In this document: positions 63,841-64,000 of the stretch, piece by piece
Layout of the letters: each line of letters starts with the position of its first letter
Numbering within the stretch: position 1 is the first letter of the stretch
Assembly (NCBI RefSeq): GCF_000224145.3
Contig: NC_020172.2
Coordinates: forward strand, 1,310,921-1,374,920
Reading direction: 5' to 3'
Source of the DNA: Ciona intestinalis
Taxonomy: Eukaryota; Chordata; Ascidiacea; Phlebobranchia; Cionidae
Length of the DNA: 64,000 nucleotides
Notes under the pieces: model-generated
What the model was told of the DNA's origin: nothing
Database searches by the model: none
The model's input: only the letters and a program-made list of their open reading frames with translations
Position numbers and translations under genes: made by a program

Positions 63841-64000
63841 ATGAAGGCTGTGACATTGTTGCTGACAGTTATAGCAGTGATTTTCACTGTAGAGGTGACT
63901 GCTACAAGTCAAAACCAGTACATGGTATGTAGGTCAGTGGAAAGACTGCCATACACCATTCAAGAGACATTGCAATCCAATGCAACTGGAACAAGAGGAC
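63841..64000 (+). CDS. Start of a signal-peptide protein, cut by the window edge
   Basis: The ATG at 63841 opens a frame with no stop to the end of the window (53 codons). MKAVTLLLTVIAVIFTVEV is a textbook signal peptide, with likely cleavage after VTA or VTATS. The mature part begins QNQYMVCRSVERLPYTIQET and then has an NAT sequon. An alternative is a splice donor at ATG|GTATGT inside this stretch, so the true exon may end near 63924. The protein is secreted or membrane-bound. The family cannot be told from so short a piece. It lies opposite to NUP205, whose 5' exons should be further right, so it may be nested in a NUP205 intron. Confidence 0.55.
   Translation, partial: MKAVTLLLTVIAVIFTVEVTATSQNQYMVCRSVERLPYTIQETLQSNATGTRG

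Overview
The window looks like genomic DNA of a tunicate, probably Ciona or a close relative. It is AT-rich, has short GT-AG introns, and carries chordate-type gene families: a relaxin-3-receptor-like GPCR pair, DCST1, an EDA-like TNF ligand, a germinal-centre kinase III, an SLC43A3-like transporter and NUP205. The species call is an inference; no marker sequence proves it. Exon structures were built by reading splice signals and checking that reading phase carries through every junction. They have no transcript support.

Layout. 1-12.6 kb: two tandem rhodopsin-family GPCR genes on +, the first cut by the window edge. 13.7-15.6 kb: two candidate minus-strand exons and, between them on +, an intronless two-TM PPxY protein. 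15.9-20.5 kb: DCST1 (13 coding exons, +). 22.4-26.7 kb: an EDA-like TNF ligand (+). 28.3-36.2 kb: an STK24/25/26-type kinase (10 exons, -) with an N-filled assembly gap in one intron. 36.6-38.1 kb: a hAT-type element with an exact 8-bp target duplication and a nested SINE. 39.0-47.9 kb: four intronless SAM-methyltransferase paralogues (+), plus an inverted fragment and a 3' remnant. 44.6-45.6 kb: a small four-exon gene (-) nested in that cluster. 48.2-52.4 kb: an unrecognised nine-exon gene (-). 55.0-56.5 kb: a single-exon SLC43A3-like transporter (+). 56.8 kb: tRNA-Trp. 57.7-63.0 kb: the 3' third of NUP205 (-). 63.8 kb to the edge: the start of a signal-peptide protein (+).

Repeats are heavy. 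About 40 copies, whole or decayed, of a ~190-bp terminal-inverted-repeat element lie in introns and spacers (roughly a tenth of the window). A tRNA-derived SINE family is present in at least six copies. There are also a 32-bp minisatellite, a 34-bp perfect palindrome and several short tandem duplications. The genes do not form one pathway. The clearest local story is birth, decay and apparent gene conversion in the methyltransferase cluster.
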